Origin: a virus
Strand: one strand, 5' to 3'
Length of the DNA: 20,821 bases
IMG/VR virus record: IMGVR_UViG_3300013010_000099
Span: 1 to 20,821 of that record
Shown here one piece after another: positions 6,940 through 13,048 of the stretch. The notes beneath the pieces were generated by a model, which was given only the letters and a program-made list of their open reading frames with translations, did no database searches and was not told the origin of the DNA. Numbering within the stretch: position 1 is the first letter of the stretch; each line of letters begins with the position of its first letter. A program made the position numbers and the translations under genes.

Positions 6940-8433
6940 TTAGCGTTTCTTTAATTCTTCGATTTCGGCCTTTAGTTCTTTGACCGCTTCAATCAACACT
7001 GCAACCATATTAGCATAAGATACCGATTTAAGGCCAGTATCTGCATTTGTGCCAATAAGTTCTGGCAGCACTTTTTCAACTTCTTGAGCGATTAGACCTA
7101 CAGTCTCAACGCCTGTCTCTTTCCAAGCAAACCGCACACCGCGTAGCTGAGATACTACATCCATCGCGCTTTCAAATGTGCGGATGTTATCTTTAAGCCT
7201 AATGTCAGATGTGGTGTTGAATGTCGCTGCGGTTACTACATTAAACGTCACGCTGCTAGTGGTGCTTGTAGCCTGATTGGATGTGTATGTTGTGTAACCA
7301 GCGCCATTGGTTAGCTGGTTGTTGTTGGTGATGTAGTTAGCGTTTGTTGCGCCAGTGTACCCCAAGTTTGCCAGAGATAACGAAATGTTAGCAGTGCCGT
7401 CAAACGGTACAGTGTTAATAGTGCGAGAAGTTTGTAACTTGGTTGCTGTCGCCGCGTTACCAGAGCAAGATGCAGCCGTTGTTGCGTTTGTTGCGTTTGT
7501 TGCGGTTGCTGCGTTTCCAGTTGTGTTCTGGTTTCCTGTAACATTTACGCCAGCGAGGTTGATATTGATGGATCCATCAAAGCTCACTCCGCCAATTGTT
7601 CTAGCGGTCTGCAATGTGGTTGCAGTTAAAGCATTACCAGTACAAGCCGCAGCCGTAGTAGCCGTTGCAGCGTTTCCAGAGATGCTTGCAGATGATGTAA
7701 TGTACGCAGATCCGTTTGTAAGCTGGTTATTGTTGGTAATTGTGTTGCTAAAAACAGTGCCAGTTAGGGCAAGTCCAGTGCCAGCGCTGTAAACCGCTGT
7801 TGAAGCGATTTGCGAAAACATAATATTGGTGGTGCCAAATGTAATTGTGCCGACTGTATTGCAAACATAAAGCTCGCCAGCGCCAGTGTTGCCGTTTAAC
7901 ACAAAAAATGCATCGCCCTGACCAAGTGTAGCTGGGCTGCTTGGTGCATATGAGTCAGCGTCTGTGGCGCGAGTCAGCACCCAATTTGTGCTTCCAGATC
8001 CAAGATTGGTGACTGTATATACGCCATTTTGAGTCGCATTAGCTTGGTTATAAACCAAGACACGATCTGCCAAATCAAGCGTAATGCCATCAATTGAAAT
8101 TGCGGCCTGTGCGCCAGCATTTGTCAGCGTAGCGCCAACACCTGACGTTCCGTTGTCATATGTTGCAGTGAGCGCAGATGGCGTTTCAACGCGCACTGGA
8201 TCATGGTAGTGAATGCCAGCGGCAGCAATCGTGTCAACGTACTGCTTGGTTGCGGCCTCGAGGTTGGATGTAGGATCTGACGGGAGAACCAACGCACCCG
8301 TCATTGTATCGCCATTTAGGGCAACATAGGCAGATGCCTCGGCCTTGTCGGTATTTAAATTAACAAAGTTACTATCGACTTCTTCATGCGTTAGCGGTGA
8401 GCCTTTGCCTGCGCGGGTGACGATGGTTGCCAT
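6940..8433 (-). CDS. Tail fibre with C-terminal S74 self-cleaving chaperone
   Basis: This 497-aa modular fibre starts with an attachment-type segment (LTHEEVDSNFVNLNTDK, 14-30). Residues about 75-215 form a beta domain containing VLVYNQANATQNGVYTV. Two copies of a GNAATAT...LQTxRTI...FDG module follow (about 252-293 and 305-352), with an ITNNNQLTNG repeat at 232-241 and 368-377. The C-terminal 90 residues are a peptidase S74 intramolecular chaperone: S409-D410 in the SDIRLKDNI motif, then VGLIAQEVEKVLPEL, and a final coiled-coil helix ending in KAEIEELKKR. In this family the chaperone drives trimerisation and is then released by self-cleavage just before the Ser. The motif is intact, so cleavage is expected. 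This is probably the main host-recognition fibre. Confidence 0.9.
   Translation of the reverse strand: MATIVTRAGKGSPLTHEEVDSNFVNLNTDKAEASAYVALNGDTMTGALVLPSDPTSNLEAATKQYVDTIAAAGIHYHDPVRVETPSALTATYDNGTSGVGATLTNAGAQAAISIDGITLDLADRVLVYNQANATQNGVYTVTNLGSGSTNWVLTRATDADSYAPSSPATLGQGDAFFVLNGNTGAGELYVCNTVGTITFGTTNIMFSQIASTAVYSAGTGLALTGTVFSNTITNNNQLTNGSAYITSSASISGNAATATTAAACTGNALTATTLQTARTIGGVSFDGSININLAGVNVTGNQNTTGNAATATNATNATTAASCSGNAATATKLQTSRTINTVPFDGTANISLSLANLGYTGATNANYITNNNQLTNGAGYTTYTSNQATSTTSSVTFNVVTAATFNTTSDIRLKDNIRTFESAMDVVSQLRGVRFAWKETGVETVGLIAQEVEKVLPELIGTNADTGLKSVSYANMVAVLIEAVKELKAEIEELKKR
7378..7680 (-). repeat. Two tandem degenerate repeats in the fibre gene
   Basis: Two similar coding modules, about 7555-7680 and 7378-7521, each encode a GNAATAT stretch followed by LQT-A/S-RTI and a FDG strand. 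Between them the bases show a short tandem pattern of the gcgtttgtt type encoding ATNATNAT. They are protein-level fibre repeats and likely recombination points for fibre evolution. Confidence 0.65.
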
Positions 8434-8448
8434 ATTTTACGCTTCCAA

Positions 8449-8829
8449 TCAATCAAGAGTAATGTCAAGATTTCCAGCGCTGATGCGGAAAACGTCACCG
8501 ATAGTGATATTTTTACTATCCGTTAGATTACCGTAAGCAATCAAATTACCGCCAGTTGATGCGTCAAAAACACCAATCGAGGTTACAACACCCCATGTGC
8601 CTGTTGCAGTATCCCACTCAAGCGCAGATCCGTTTGTTGCGGTGTCTCCAGAAACGGAAAGCGCCGTGCTGACGCGAGTATAACCGCCACCAGATACCTC
8701 TGTGCCGCCGCCACTGTCAGTAGGTGCAACCGTGTAAAGAGCCGTAAACCAAGCTGTAGGTCTAGTTACAGTCGTAGTTGTGAAAAGCCACTCTAAGGTT
8801 TCAGTTTCAAATGCATTTGTTAGTGACAT
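8449..8829 (-). CDS. Small tail-fibre-type virion protein
   Basis: This 126-aa protein resembles short tail or fibre proteins found in many unrelated phages. Family-like stretches are FTALYTVAPTDSGGGTEVSG (28-47) followed by GGYTRV, then WDTATGTWGVVTSIGVFDA (72-90), and the closing GNLIAYGNLTDSKNITIGD followed by strands to the C-terminus LDITLD. The whole is beta-strand with no enzyme motif. It is the first gene of the fibre cluster after the metallophosphoesterase and is preceded by the only AT-rich intergenic stretch in this region, where a possible promoter is seen. A GGGGT ribosome binding site precedes the ATG. Confidence 0.78.
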   Translation of the reverse strand: MSLTNAFETETLEWLFTTTTVTRPTAWFTALYTVAPTDSGGGTEVSGGGYTRVSTALSVSGDTATNGSALEWDTATGTWGVVTSIGVFDASTGGNLIAYGNLTDSKNITIGDVFRISAGNLDITLD

Positions 8830-8854
8830 GATTTTACCCCATTGGTTCTGAATA

Positions 8855-8883
8855 TTTATAGCATATAATTAAGTGCAATACAA
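8855..8883 (-). promoter_or_regulatory. Possible sigma70-type promoter for the fibre cluster
   Basis: On the minus strand a TTGTAT box (8878-8883) and a TATAAA box (8855-8860) are separated by exactly 17 bases of AT-rich sequence. They lie in the 56-base gap between the metallophosphoesterase stop and the next ATG, which begins about 25 bases downstream of the -10 box. The -10 box matches consensus at five of six positions, the -35 box at only three. It could give separate expression of the fibre genes. Confidence 0.35.
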
Positions 8884-8885
8884 AC

Positions 8886-10025
8886 TCAACGCTCTATTGG
8901 ATCAATGGCCCTCAAGACCAAACCGTCTATCATATGAAACGTCATAGCCTGTAATGCTCGCCTTGAAGCATAGCCCATTCCAGCCGCATATGCATCAGGT
9001 GGGCAGAAAGCTCTCAAGCTCTCCCAGCGTAGTGGCCCAATGTCCTTTGCCGCATCGTGGTGGATGTGTCCTGTCATCATGTATCTATGGCGCGTTTCCG
9101 ACCAATACGGGCATACATCTGACAAATACATGGTCAACCTATCAGGCTTGGCTTTATCGCCGTGGTGCGCAGAGATTAGGCATTTCCCCCACTGCCTCAT
9201 ATAAAGATCGTGCGGGTTTTTCTCCACATCAACTCTAACATCATCCCTGTATCGCTCTGCCAGAGAGAATGTCAGGATCAGGTGCGAGTGTTCGTCATGG
9301 TTGCCCCTGAGAACCCGTATTTGGACGCTCTGGTGCTTTGACCGCAGCGTGTCGATAATATTAGCCAAGATTGCAATGCCGCTGCTGATGATCCGCCAGT
9401 GCCTGCCATCAACGTCTAGCTTATTCTTTGACTTTGGCGTTTCAGCCCTACTATCATCTGCGTGGAAAAAATCACCACCGACCAAGAGAACGGCATGAGC
9501 GCTGTTTGGAGTTAGTGCGCACACCTTGGCAAATGCGTGTCGCATATCCTGAGTGGCAATATTAGTGTCGTAATCCTGATCCGCAGTTTCCTCGCCCCAA
9601 GCCATCATTCCATAGTGAGCGTCCATTATTGGATAGACTGTCAGCAGATCCTTGTTCACTACGTCTGGCGCGAGAATTGGATCACATTTTTTTACGTCAT
9701 CGAATGCATTTTTATAAAGATCAATAATGTCATCAGCATCGACTTCTGGCGCTCGCCAATACGTCGAAATACGAGACTTGGTTTCTGGATCCACTTGGAC
9801 AATCCAGCCAGCCTTTGCCTCTTGCGGATTTAGCTTTGCGGATCTAACTGCAGATGCCGCACCTTCCGATAAGAGAAAACCGCGATCAATCCCGCGATTG
9901 CAACGTGTGACGAAAGTATCGTATTGTATTCCAAGAGCCTCTGCGGCGGCTTTTTTGCTTCCATGTTGTTGAAAGGCTTTTACAGCTTCTAACAACAAAT
10001 CGCTTGAAATTGGTTTGCGTGGCAT
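8886..10025 (-). CDS. Helix-turn-helix/calcineurin-like metallophosphoesterase fusion
   Basis: This 379-aa protein has two parts. Residues about 8-48 form a helix-turn-helix-like segment (HGSKKAAAEALGIQYDTFVTR). Residues about 127-370 carry the metallophosphoesterase motifs in order: D135-x-H137, GGD (183-185), GNHDEH (241-246), HHGD (287-290) and GHIHH (319-323), so the two-metal site looks complete. Enzymes of this fold hydrolyse phosphodiesters or phosphomonoesters; the substrate cannot be read from sequence. The HTH suggests binding to nucleic acid. The gene lies between endolysin and fibre genes, an odd place for a nucleic-acid enzyme. The same HTH-phosphoesterase arrangement is, as I recall, widespread in phages without a known role. 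Confidence 0.85.
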   Translation of the reverse strand: MPRKPISSDLLLEAVKAFQQHGSKKAAAEALGIQYDTFVTRCNRGIDRGFLLSEGAASAVRSAKLNPQEAKAGWIVQVDPETKSRISTYWRAPEVDADDIIDLYKNAFDDVKKCDPILAPDVVNKDLLTVYPIMDAHYGMMAWGEETADQDYDTNIATQDMRHAFAKVCALTPNSAHAVLLVGGDFFHADDSRAETPKSKNKLDVDGRHWRIISSGIAILANIIDTLRSKHQSVQIRVLRGNHDEHSHLILTFSLAERYRDDVRVDVEKNPHDLYMRQWGKCLISAHHGDKAKPDRLTMYLSDVCPYWSETRHRYMMTGHIHHDAAKDIGPLRWESLRAFCPPDAYAAGMGYASRRALQAMTFHMIDGLVLRAIDPIER

Positions 10026-10035
10026 TAATCACCAT

Positions 10036-10650
10036 CTAGCTTAACCATCCAAATATCTTGGTGGTTTCCTCTGTTCTGTGGTCAAGGCCATGATATCCGC
10101 CATTAACACGCTTAGTGATACGCTTAATAGTATCCTCGTTTATGCCTTCATCCGCGATCTGGAATAATTTATTGCGCTCAAAGAACCATAAAGCGCCATC
10201 AAAAGCAAGCTCGCCTTCAAGTAGCGATGGATCTGTCAATACATCTGGCCTGTTCATATCGTGGGCAAATGCTTTGTAGTTGTCATATCCAGTCAATTGA
10301 AGAAAACTTCTGCCTATGTAGAGGCTGGCTTTTTCTGGCGTATCATTCCCCATGCGATTTAAATATGTTTTCTCTGCCAATGCTTTTGGATTACGGGCAA
10401 ATGGTGCAGCGGCCTCAAGCGATTTAAACCTATTAGGCCAGATCTGACACATTCTTTCCGCTGAGTAGTTCAAGTTTTCACGGGTCAGTTTAAAACCACC
10501 ACTCTCGTGCGATGCTTGACCCAAGAGATGGGCCGCGCGTTCTGGTGCAAGATCGTAATGCTTGGCAATTGCACGGGCAGTATTTGGCCCAAAATCACCA
10601 TCAGCGGAAACACCGCACTTCTCTTGCAGGATCTTCATAGCTTCGCTCAT
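10036..10650 (-). CDS. GH19 chitinase-like endolysin
   Basis: The catalytic domain of this 204-aa protein is GH19 chitinase-like, a fold used by many phage endolysins to cut peptidoglycan glycan strands. The likely acid is Glu49 in SHESGGF, with Glu58 in the following ENLNYSAE as the probable second carboxylate. SFLQLTGYDNY (115-125) and VNGGYHGLDHR (182-192) are further family motifs. The first about 30 residues (KCGVSADGDFGPNTARAI) look like a shortened peptidoglycan-binding repeat. There is no signal peptide, so export depends on the holin encoded immediately upstream, with a four-base ATGA overlap between the two genes. Confidence 0.9.
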   Translation of the reverse strand: MSEAMKILQEKCGVSADGDFGPNTARAIAKHYDLAPERAAHLLGQASHESGGFKLTRENLNYSAERMCQIWPNRFKSLEAAAPFARNPKALAEKTYLNRMGNDTPEKASLYIGRSFLQLTGYDNYKAFAHDMNRPDVLTDPSLLEGELAFDGALWFFERNKLFQIADEGINEDTIKRITKRVNGGYHGLDHRTEETTKIFGWLS

Positions 10651-11048
10651 TTTGTAACCTTTTGTATTTTCTCGTATGACCTCAAACCGCCAAGACCAAG
10701 CATTCCTAATAGGATTGGCATAAGATCCGCTGTCCCAATTTCGGGAAGTGCTGGCAGATCAACGCCGAATACTAATAAAAAGAAGACTAGAAAAGGCTGC
10801 AAGATAAACGACCAAAATAATGCTAATCCACATATCCATCCTATCGCAGGTCGCCACCCGCCTTTAAAGAGTGAGCCGCTGGAGGCTTCAGCCTTGTTGA
10901 CTTCAAGCTGTGCCAGCGCTTGTTCCGAAGCTATTTTTTCAGACATAGTTGCAAGTTCGTGACCTAATTTTGCAGCTAAATCTTTATCAGGTATAAATTT
11001 TGATGCCAGCGCAGTGGCTGGGCCAATTAAACTGTCGATCAATCCCAT
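10647..11048 (-). CDS. 3TM holin (gene-transfer-agent type)
   Basis: The C-terminal two thirds of this 133-aa protein match the three-TM holin family known from alphaproteobacterial gene transfer agents (Pfam GTA_holin_3TM). Key features are GGWRPAIGWICGLAL (63-77), a long hydrophobic segment SFILQPFLVFFLLVFGV, and a terminal segment LLGMLGLGGLRSYEK. Residues 1-55 are amphipathic helix. The protein would form the membrane lesion that releases the endolysin encoded next, whose ATG overlaps this stop. The start overlaps the EF-hand gene's stop by one base (TAATG), which indicates coupled translation. Confidence 0.87.
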   Translation of the reverse strand: MGLIDSLIGPATALASKFIPDKDLAAKLGHELATMSEKIASEQALAQLEVNKAEASSGSLFKGGWRPAIGWICGLALFWSFILQPFLVFFLLVFGVDLPALPEIGTADLMPILLGMLGLGGLRSYEKIQKVTK

Positions 11049-11386
11049 TATTTATTCTCCTTGCTTTTTGACCAAGCCGTGGCACCCATGAAACCCACTA
11101 CAATGCCCGTCTGGGCCACTAGAAACGTGTTTAGGAAGGCAGATGCCATATCAACGCGATCAAGGGCCACAAGGGGGCTTAGAAGCGCTGCAATGGCCAC
11201 TATCGTTGACCACATTGCGACCCATGCCATTAAGCGTTGCTGATCCTGCATTTTGTCGTTGTTTTCGATCTGGATCATGCGCTCAGATCGTGCAAGCTCA
11301 TCATCGGTCACAACACCATCGCCATCGGCATCAAATTGATTGAACTTTGAATCTTCTTGAAGTTTCTTCATGCTTTGTGTGTCCAT
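11048..11386 (-). CDS. EF-hand membrane protein of the lysis region
   Basis: This 112-aa protein has one canonical EF-hand loop at residues 19-30 (DADGDGVVTDDE). All expected ligand positions are filled (D19, D21, D23, T27, E30), with Gly24 and a hydrophobic residue at position 8. Two probable transmembrane segments follow, about 48-72 and 85-105, leaving the loop on a short soluble N-terminal arm. Calcium binding is expected from the motif but not shown. The gene sits directly before the holin, overlapping it by one base, and overlaps the upstream gene by 19 bases. A role as a calcium-responsive holin partner or antiholin is possible but inferred. ATG codons exist at residues 1 and 6; the first keeps the overlap with the upstream gene. 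Confidence 0.8.
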   Translation of the reverse strand: MDTQSMKKLQEDSKFNQFDADGDGVVTDDELARSERMIQIENNDKMQDQQRLMAWVAMWSTIVAIAALLSPLVALDRVDMASAFLNTFLVAQTGIVVGFMGATAWSKSKENK

Positions 11387-11835
11387 GCAAACCAGAATAA
11401 AAACAAAGCCAATCCCATTGCAGTTGAAAAGAACAAAACAAACAAAGATATGCTGGTGATCTTTTCAATCATGGCGGCCCTGCGATGTTCGTGATCGGCG
11501 CGTTCCTTGCGAACCTTGGCCTCAATGGACAGAAATTCTTGCCATTTATCTTGGCCTGCCGAATATTGGATATATTGGCGCAGCTCATTGCGCATATGCT
11601 CTACTTGCTGCTTTGCAGCGTAGATTTCGATAGCTTCAGACTGAGCAGATCCGCTTATTGATTTATACCACGGTGGGTTGGACGCTTTGTTGGCAATGAA
11701 ATCCAAATCTGCGATTGCAGTAGCCCAAGATCCTAATTGTTGGCCGACCGAACTTATATCTTTGCCAACTTCGACAGCGGATTTTATCGCTTTAAATGCG
11801 GTTGTTGCCGCCGCTATGAGGGTAAATGGGTCGAT
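11368..11835 (-). CDS. Helical, C-terminally membrane-anchored phage protein with probable non-AUG start
   Basis: The open frame runs from directly after the TGA at 11845-11847 to a TGA at 11368. Its upstream part encodes a family-like N-terminus (DPFTLIAAATTAFKAIK, then VGKDISSVGQQLG), but the first ordinary start codon is the TTG at 11706. That would discard this segment and has no ribosome binding site nearby. A GAGG followed by seven bases leads to an ATC at 11833-11835, so AUC is proposed as the start, giving about 155 aa. The protein is helical with a charged coiled coil (about residues 70-125) and one C-terminal transmembrane segment (SISLFVLFFSTAMGLALFLF). Its function is unknown; lysis or membrane accessory by location. 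Translational readthrough of the TGA is an alternative. Confidence 0.6.
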   Translation of the reverse strand: MDPFTLIAAATTAFKAIKSAVEVGKDISSVGQQLGSWATAIADLDFIANKASNPPWYKSISGSAQSEAIEIYAAKQQVEHMRNELRQYIQYSAGQDKWQEFLSIEAKVRKERADHEHRRAAMIEKITSISLFVLFFSTAMGLALFLFWFAWTHKA

Positions 11836-11844
11836 GGTGTAACC

Positions 11845-12072
11845 TCAACTGCGTAAAGCTTGCTCAATATTGTCAAGCTTGGTGAAAACGTGCTTAAAGC
11901 TATCCCGCATTTCCTTAAACTCGCGGTCATGTGCTTCTTTAGTCAATGCTAGTTGTGCCTGCAAAACGGCAATATGTGTCTCATGTGATTGCTGTTTTAA
12001 AAACATATATGAAACCAGTGCTACTGTGGGTGCTACAATCCACTTCAAAAGCATATCAAGAAATTCCATCAT
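11845..12072 (-). CDS. Small TM/coiled-coil membrane protein of the lysis region
   Basis: The 75-aa product has an N-terminal transmembrane segment (about residues 8-26, WIVAPTVALVSYMFL). A polar heptad-like helix follows (HIAVLQAQLALTKEAHDREFKEM), ending in FTKLDNIEQALRS. The pattern TM-HDxxIAVLxxQL...KLDNIEQ is one I recall in podovirus late regions. It would sit in the inner membrane with a coiled coil on one side. It could be an inner-membrane spanin-like component or a holin regulator, but no partner lipoprotein is seen. The start is six bases after the adaptor stop, and the downstream gene continues in the same frame after the TGA. Confidence 0.68.
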   Translation of the reverse strand: MMEFLDMLLKWIVAPTVALVSYMFLKQQSHETHIAVLQAQLALTKEAHDREFKEMRDSFKHVFTKLDNIEQALRS

Positions 12073-12077
12073 CTACC

Positions 12078-12698
12078 CTATGCCATTGGTTTTGCGCGCA
12101 TCGACAACTTGGCAGATCCAGTGCTTGCCCTTTCATCTAGAAGATTGATCCCATCAACACCGCGCTGATAAAGTGCCGACCATGTTGCCATGCGCTCGTC
12201 ATTATCTAAATAAGGCGATGCTTGGAGTAAGCAAGCATATAGGTAAACGTCAGGCGCGTATGTCAAAAGCCAGTTAGTTGGGCTTGCATCCGATAGCGCG
12301 TCAATCTTGGCATAGTAGGTTAATTCTGATTGATAGGTATCATCTGGCGCTGGCACAACTTGGATGCCGCTGCCGATTAGTGTGAAATATTGCGGTTTGC
12401 CAGATCCAACAAACTGCGCTTTCTTTTCTGATGCTTTGCTTGGCGAGATAAAGCTCAGAGGCGCAACTGGCGTTCCAAGTAGCTCAAAACGGATTGTTTC
12501 CTGCCAATCCGCTGGGATCTGAGAATATTCTGTGTCGATCTCCGCTGTTGCGCGTTTGACCATACGGCGATCACGCACATCGCGGCTAATCTGAGCCTCT
12601 GCCATTGAAATGAATGACGGGATCACGCTTGTCAGGTCAGTGCGTAAAAGCCAATCAGCTATAGCCGATTTTAGGCTTGAATAATTTGAAATGCTCAC
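12078..12698 (-). CDS. SU10-like head-tail adaptor protein
   Basis: This 206-aa protein resembles the phage adaptor family exemplified by SU10, which binds beneath the portal and links the head to the tail. Typical features are the helical N-terminus ending LTSVIPSFISMAEAQISRDVR (22-42), a middle with IPADWQETIRFEL (76-88), and a helix pair with YAPDVYLYACLLQASPYL and ERMATWSALYQRGVDGINLL near the end. The start codon is GTG at 12698, overlapping the TGA of the preceding gene as GTGA, with an AGGTGGG ribosome binding site. Position between capsid and lysis genes agrees with the role. Confidence 0.83.
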   Translation of the reverse strand: MSISNYSSLKSAIADWLLRTDLTSVIPSFISMAEAQISRDVRDRRMVKRATAEIDTEYSQIPADWQETIRFELLGTPVAPLSFISPSKASEKKAQFVGSGKPQYFTLIGSGIQVVPAPDDTYQSELTYYAKIDALSDASPTNWLLTYAPDVYLYACLLQASPYLDNDERMATWSALYQRGVDGINLLDERASTGSAKLSMRAKPMA

Positions 12699-12997
12699 AG
12701 TGACCCACCTCTTGTTCGAAACGCCCGATTGTCGGGATCGTTTAGCCAGCGTTTAAATGCAACGGGATCATCAACGATGCCCTGTTTCTTGAGTTCATAA
12801 TACACTGAAAGTGGAATTGATGCTACCTTTGCAACATCACCAAATTTTCCGCTTGTATCGTTCAACTGGCGTTTGTTTTGATCAACAATTGCACTTACAT
12901 CTTGCACGTTCTCAATCGCATATTCGCCGTTATCCTTAACGTGCCAATATGATTTTGTGCCTGTCATAGCATCATGGTCAAAAATACGTTTATTCAT
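12695..12997 (-). CDS. Small conserved-looking phage protein between capsid and adaptor genes
   Basis: I do not know a function. The 100-aa protein is polar with Lys/Asp-rich helices. It has an N-terminal H-D-x-x-T-G-x-x-x-x-W pattern, a middle SIPLSVYYELKKQGIVDD, and a C-terminal AFKRWLNDPDNRAFRTRGG segment that I recall in comparable small proteins placed between capsid and adaptor genes of marine podoviruses. There is no membrane segment or signal peptide. It follows the hairpin after the capsid gene and overlaps the adaptor by four bases, so it probably belongs to virion assembly. Candidates are a head-closure helper or a capsid-binding protein. Confidence 0.68.
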   Translation of the reverse strand: MNKRIFDHDAMTGTKSYWHVKDNGEYAIENVQDVSAIVDQNKRQLNDTSGKFGDVAKVASIPLSVYYELKKQGIVDDPVAFKRWLNDPDNRAFRTRGGSL

Positions 12998-13019
12998 TTA
13001 AGTCTCCCAGATAGGTAAA

Positions 13020-13041
13020 GGGGGCAACCGAAGCCGCCCCC
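13020..13041 (-). terminator. UUCG-capped GC hairpin after the major capsid gene
   Basis: On the minus strand the sequence forms a nine-base stem, GGGGGCGGC against GUUGCCCCC, closed by a C(UUCG)G tetraloop. It lies eight bases after the capsid TAA and is followed by only UUUACC. The stem and loop are very stable, but the U-run is short, so it may be a partial (leaky) terminator or a 3'-end mRNA stabiliser. Either would raise capsid mRNA relative to downstream genes. Confidence 0.8.
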
Positions 13042-13048
13042 GATATTA

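Noticed and set aside
7378-7680. Tandem short repeats as a possible CRISPR or regulatory array
   Set aside because: The repeats keep the reading frame, are degenerate and encode known fibre-type modules; there are no uniform repeats with unique spacers.
10507-10962. Plus-strand open frame of 151 codons
   Set aside because: It is antisense to endolysin and holin genes, both well supported by motifs and coupled overlaps.
11368-11706. TTG at 11706 as the true start of the C-terminally anchored protein
   Set aside because: No ribosome binding site precedes it and it would remove an N-terminal segment that looks conserved; the upstream AUC has a well-spaced GAGG.
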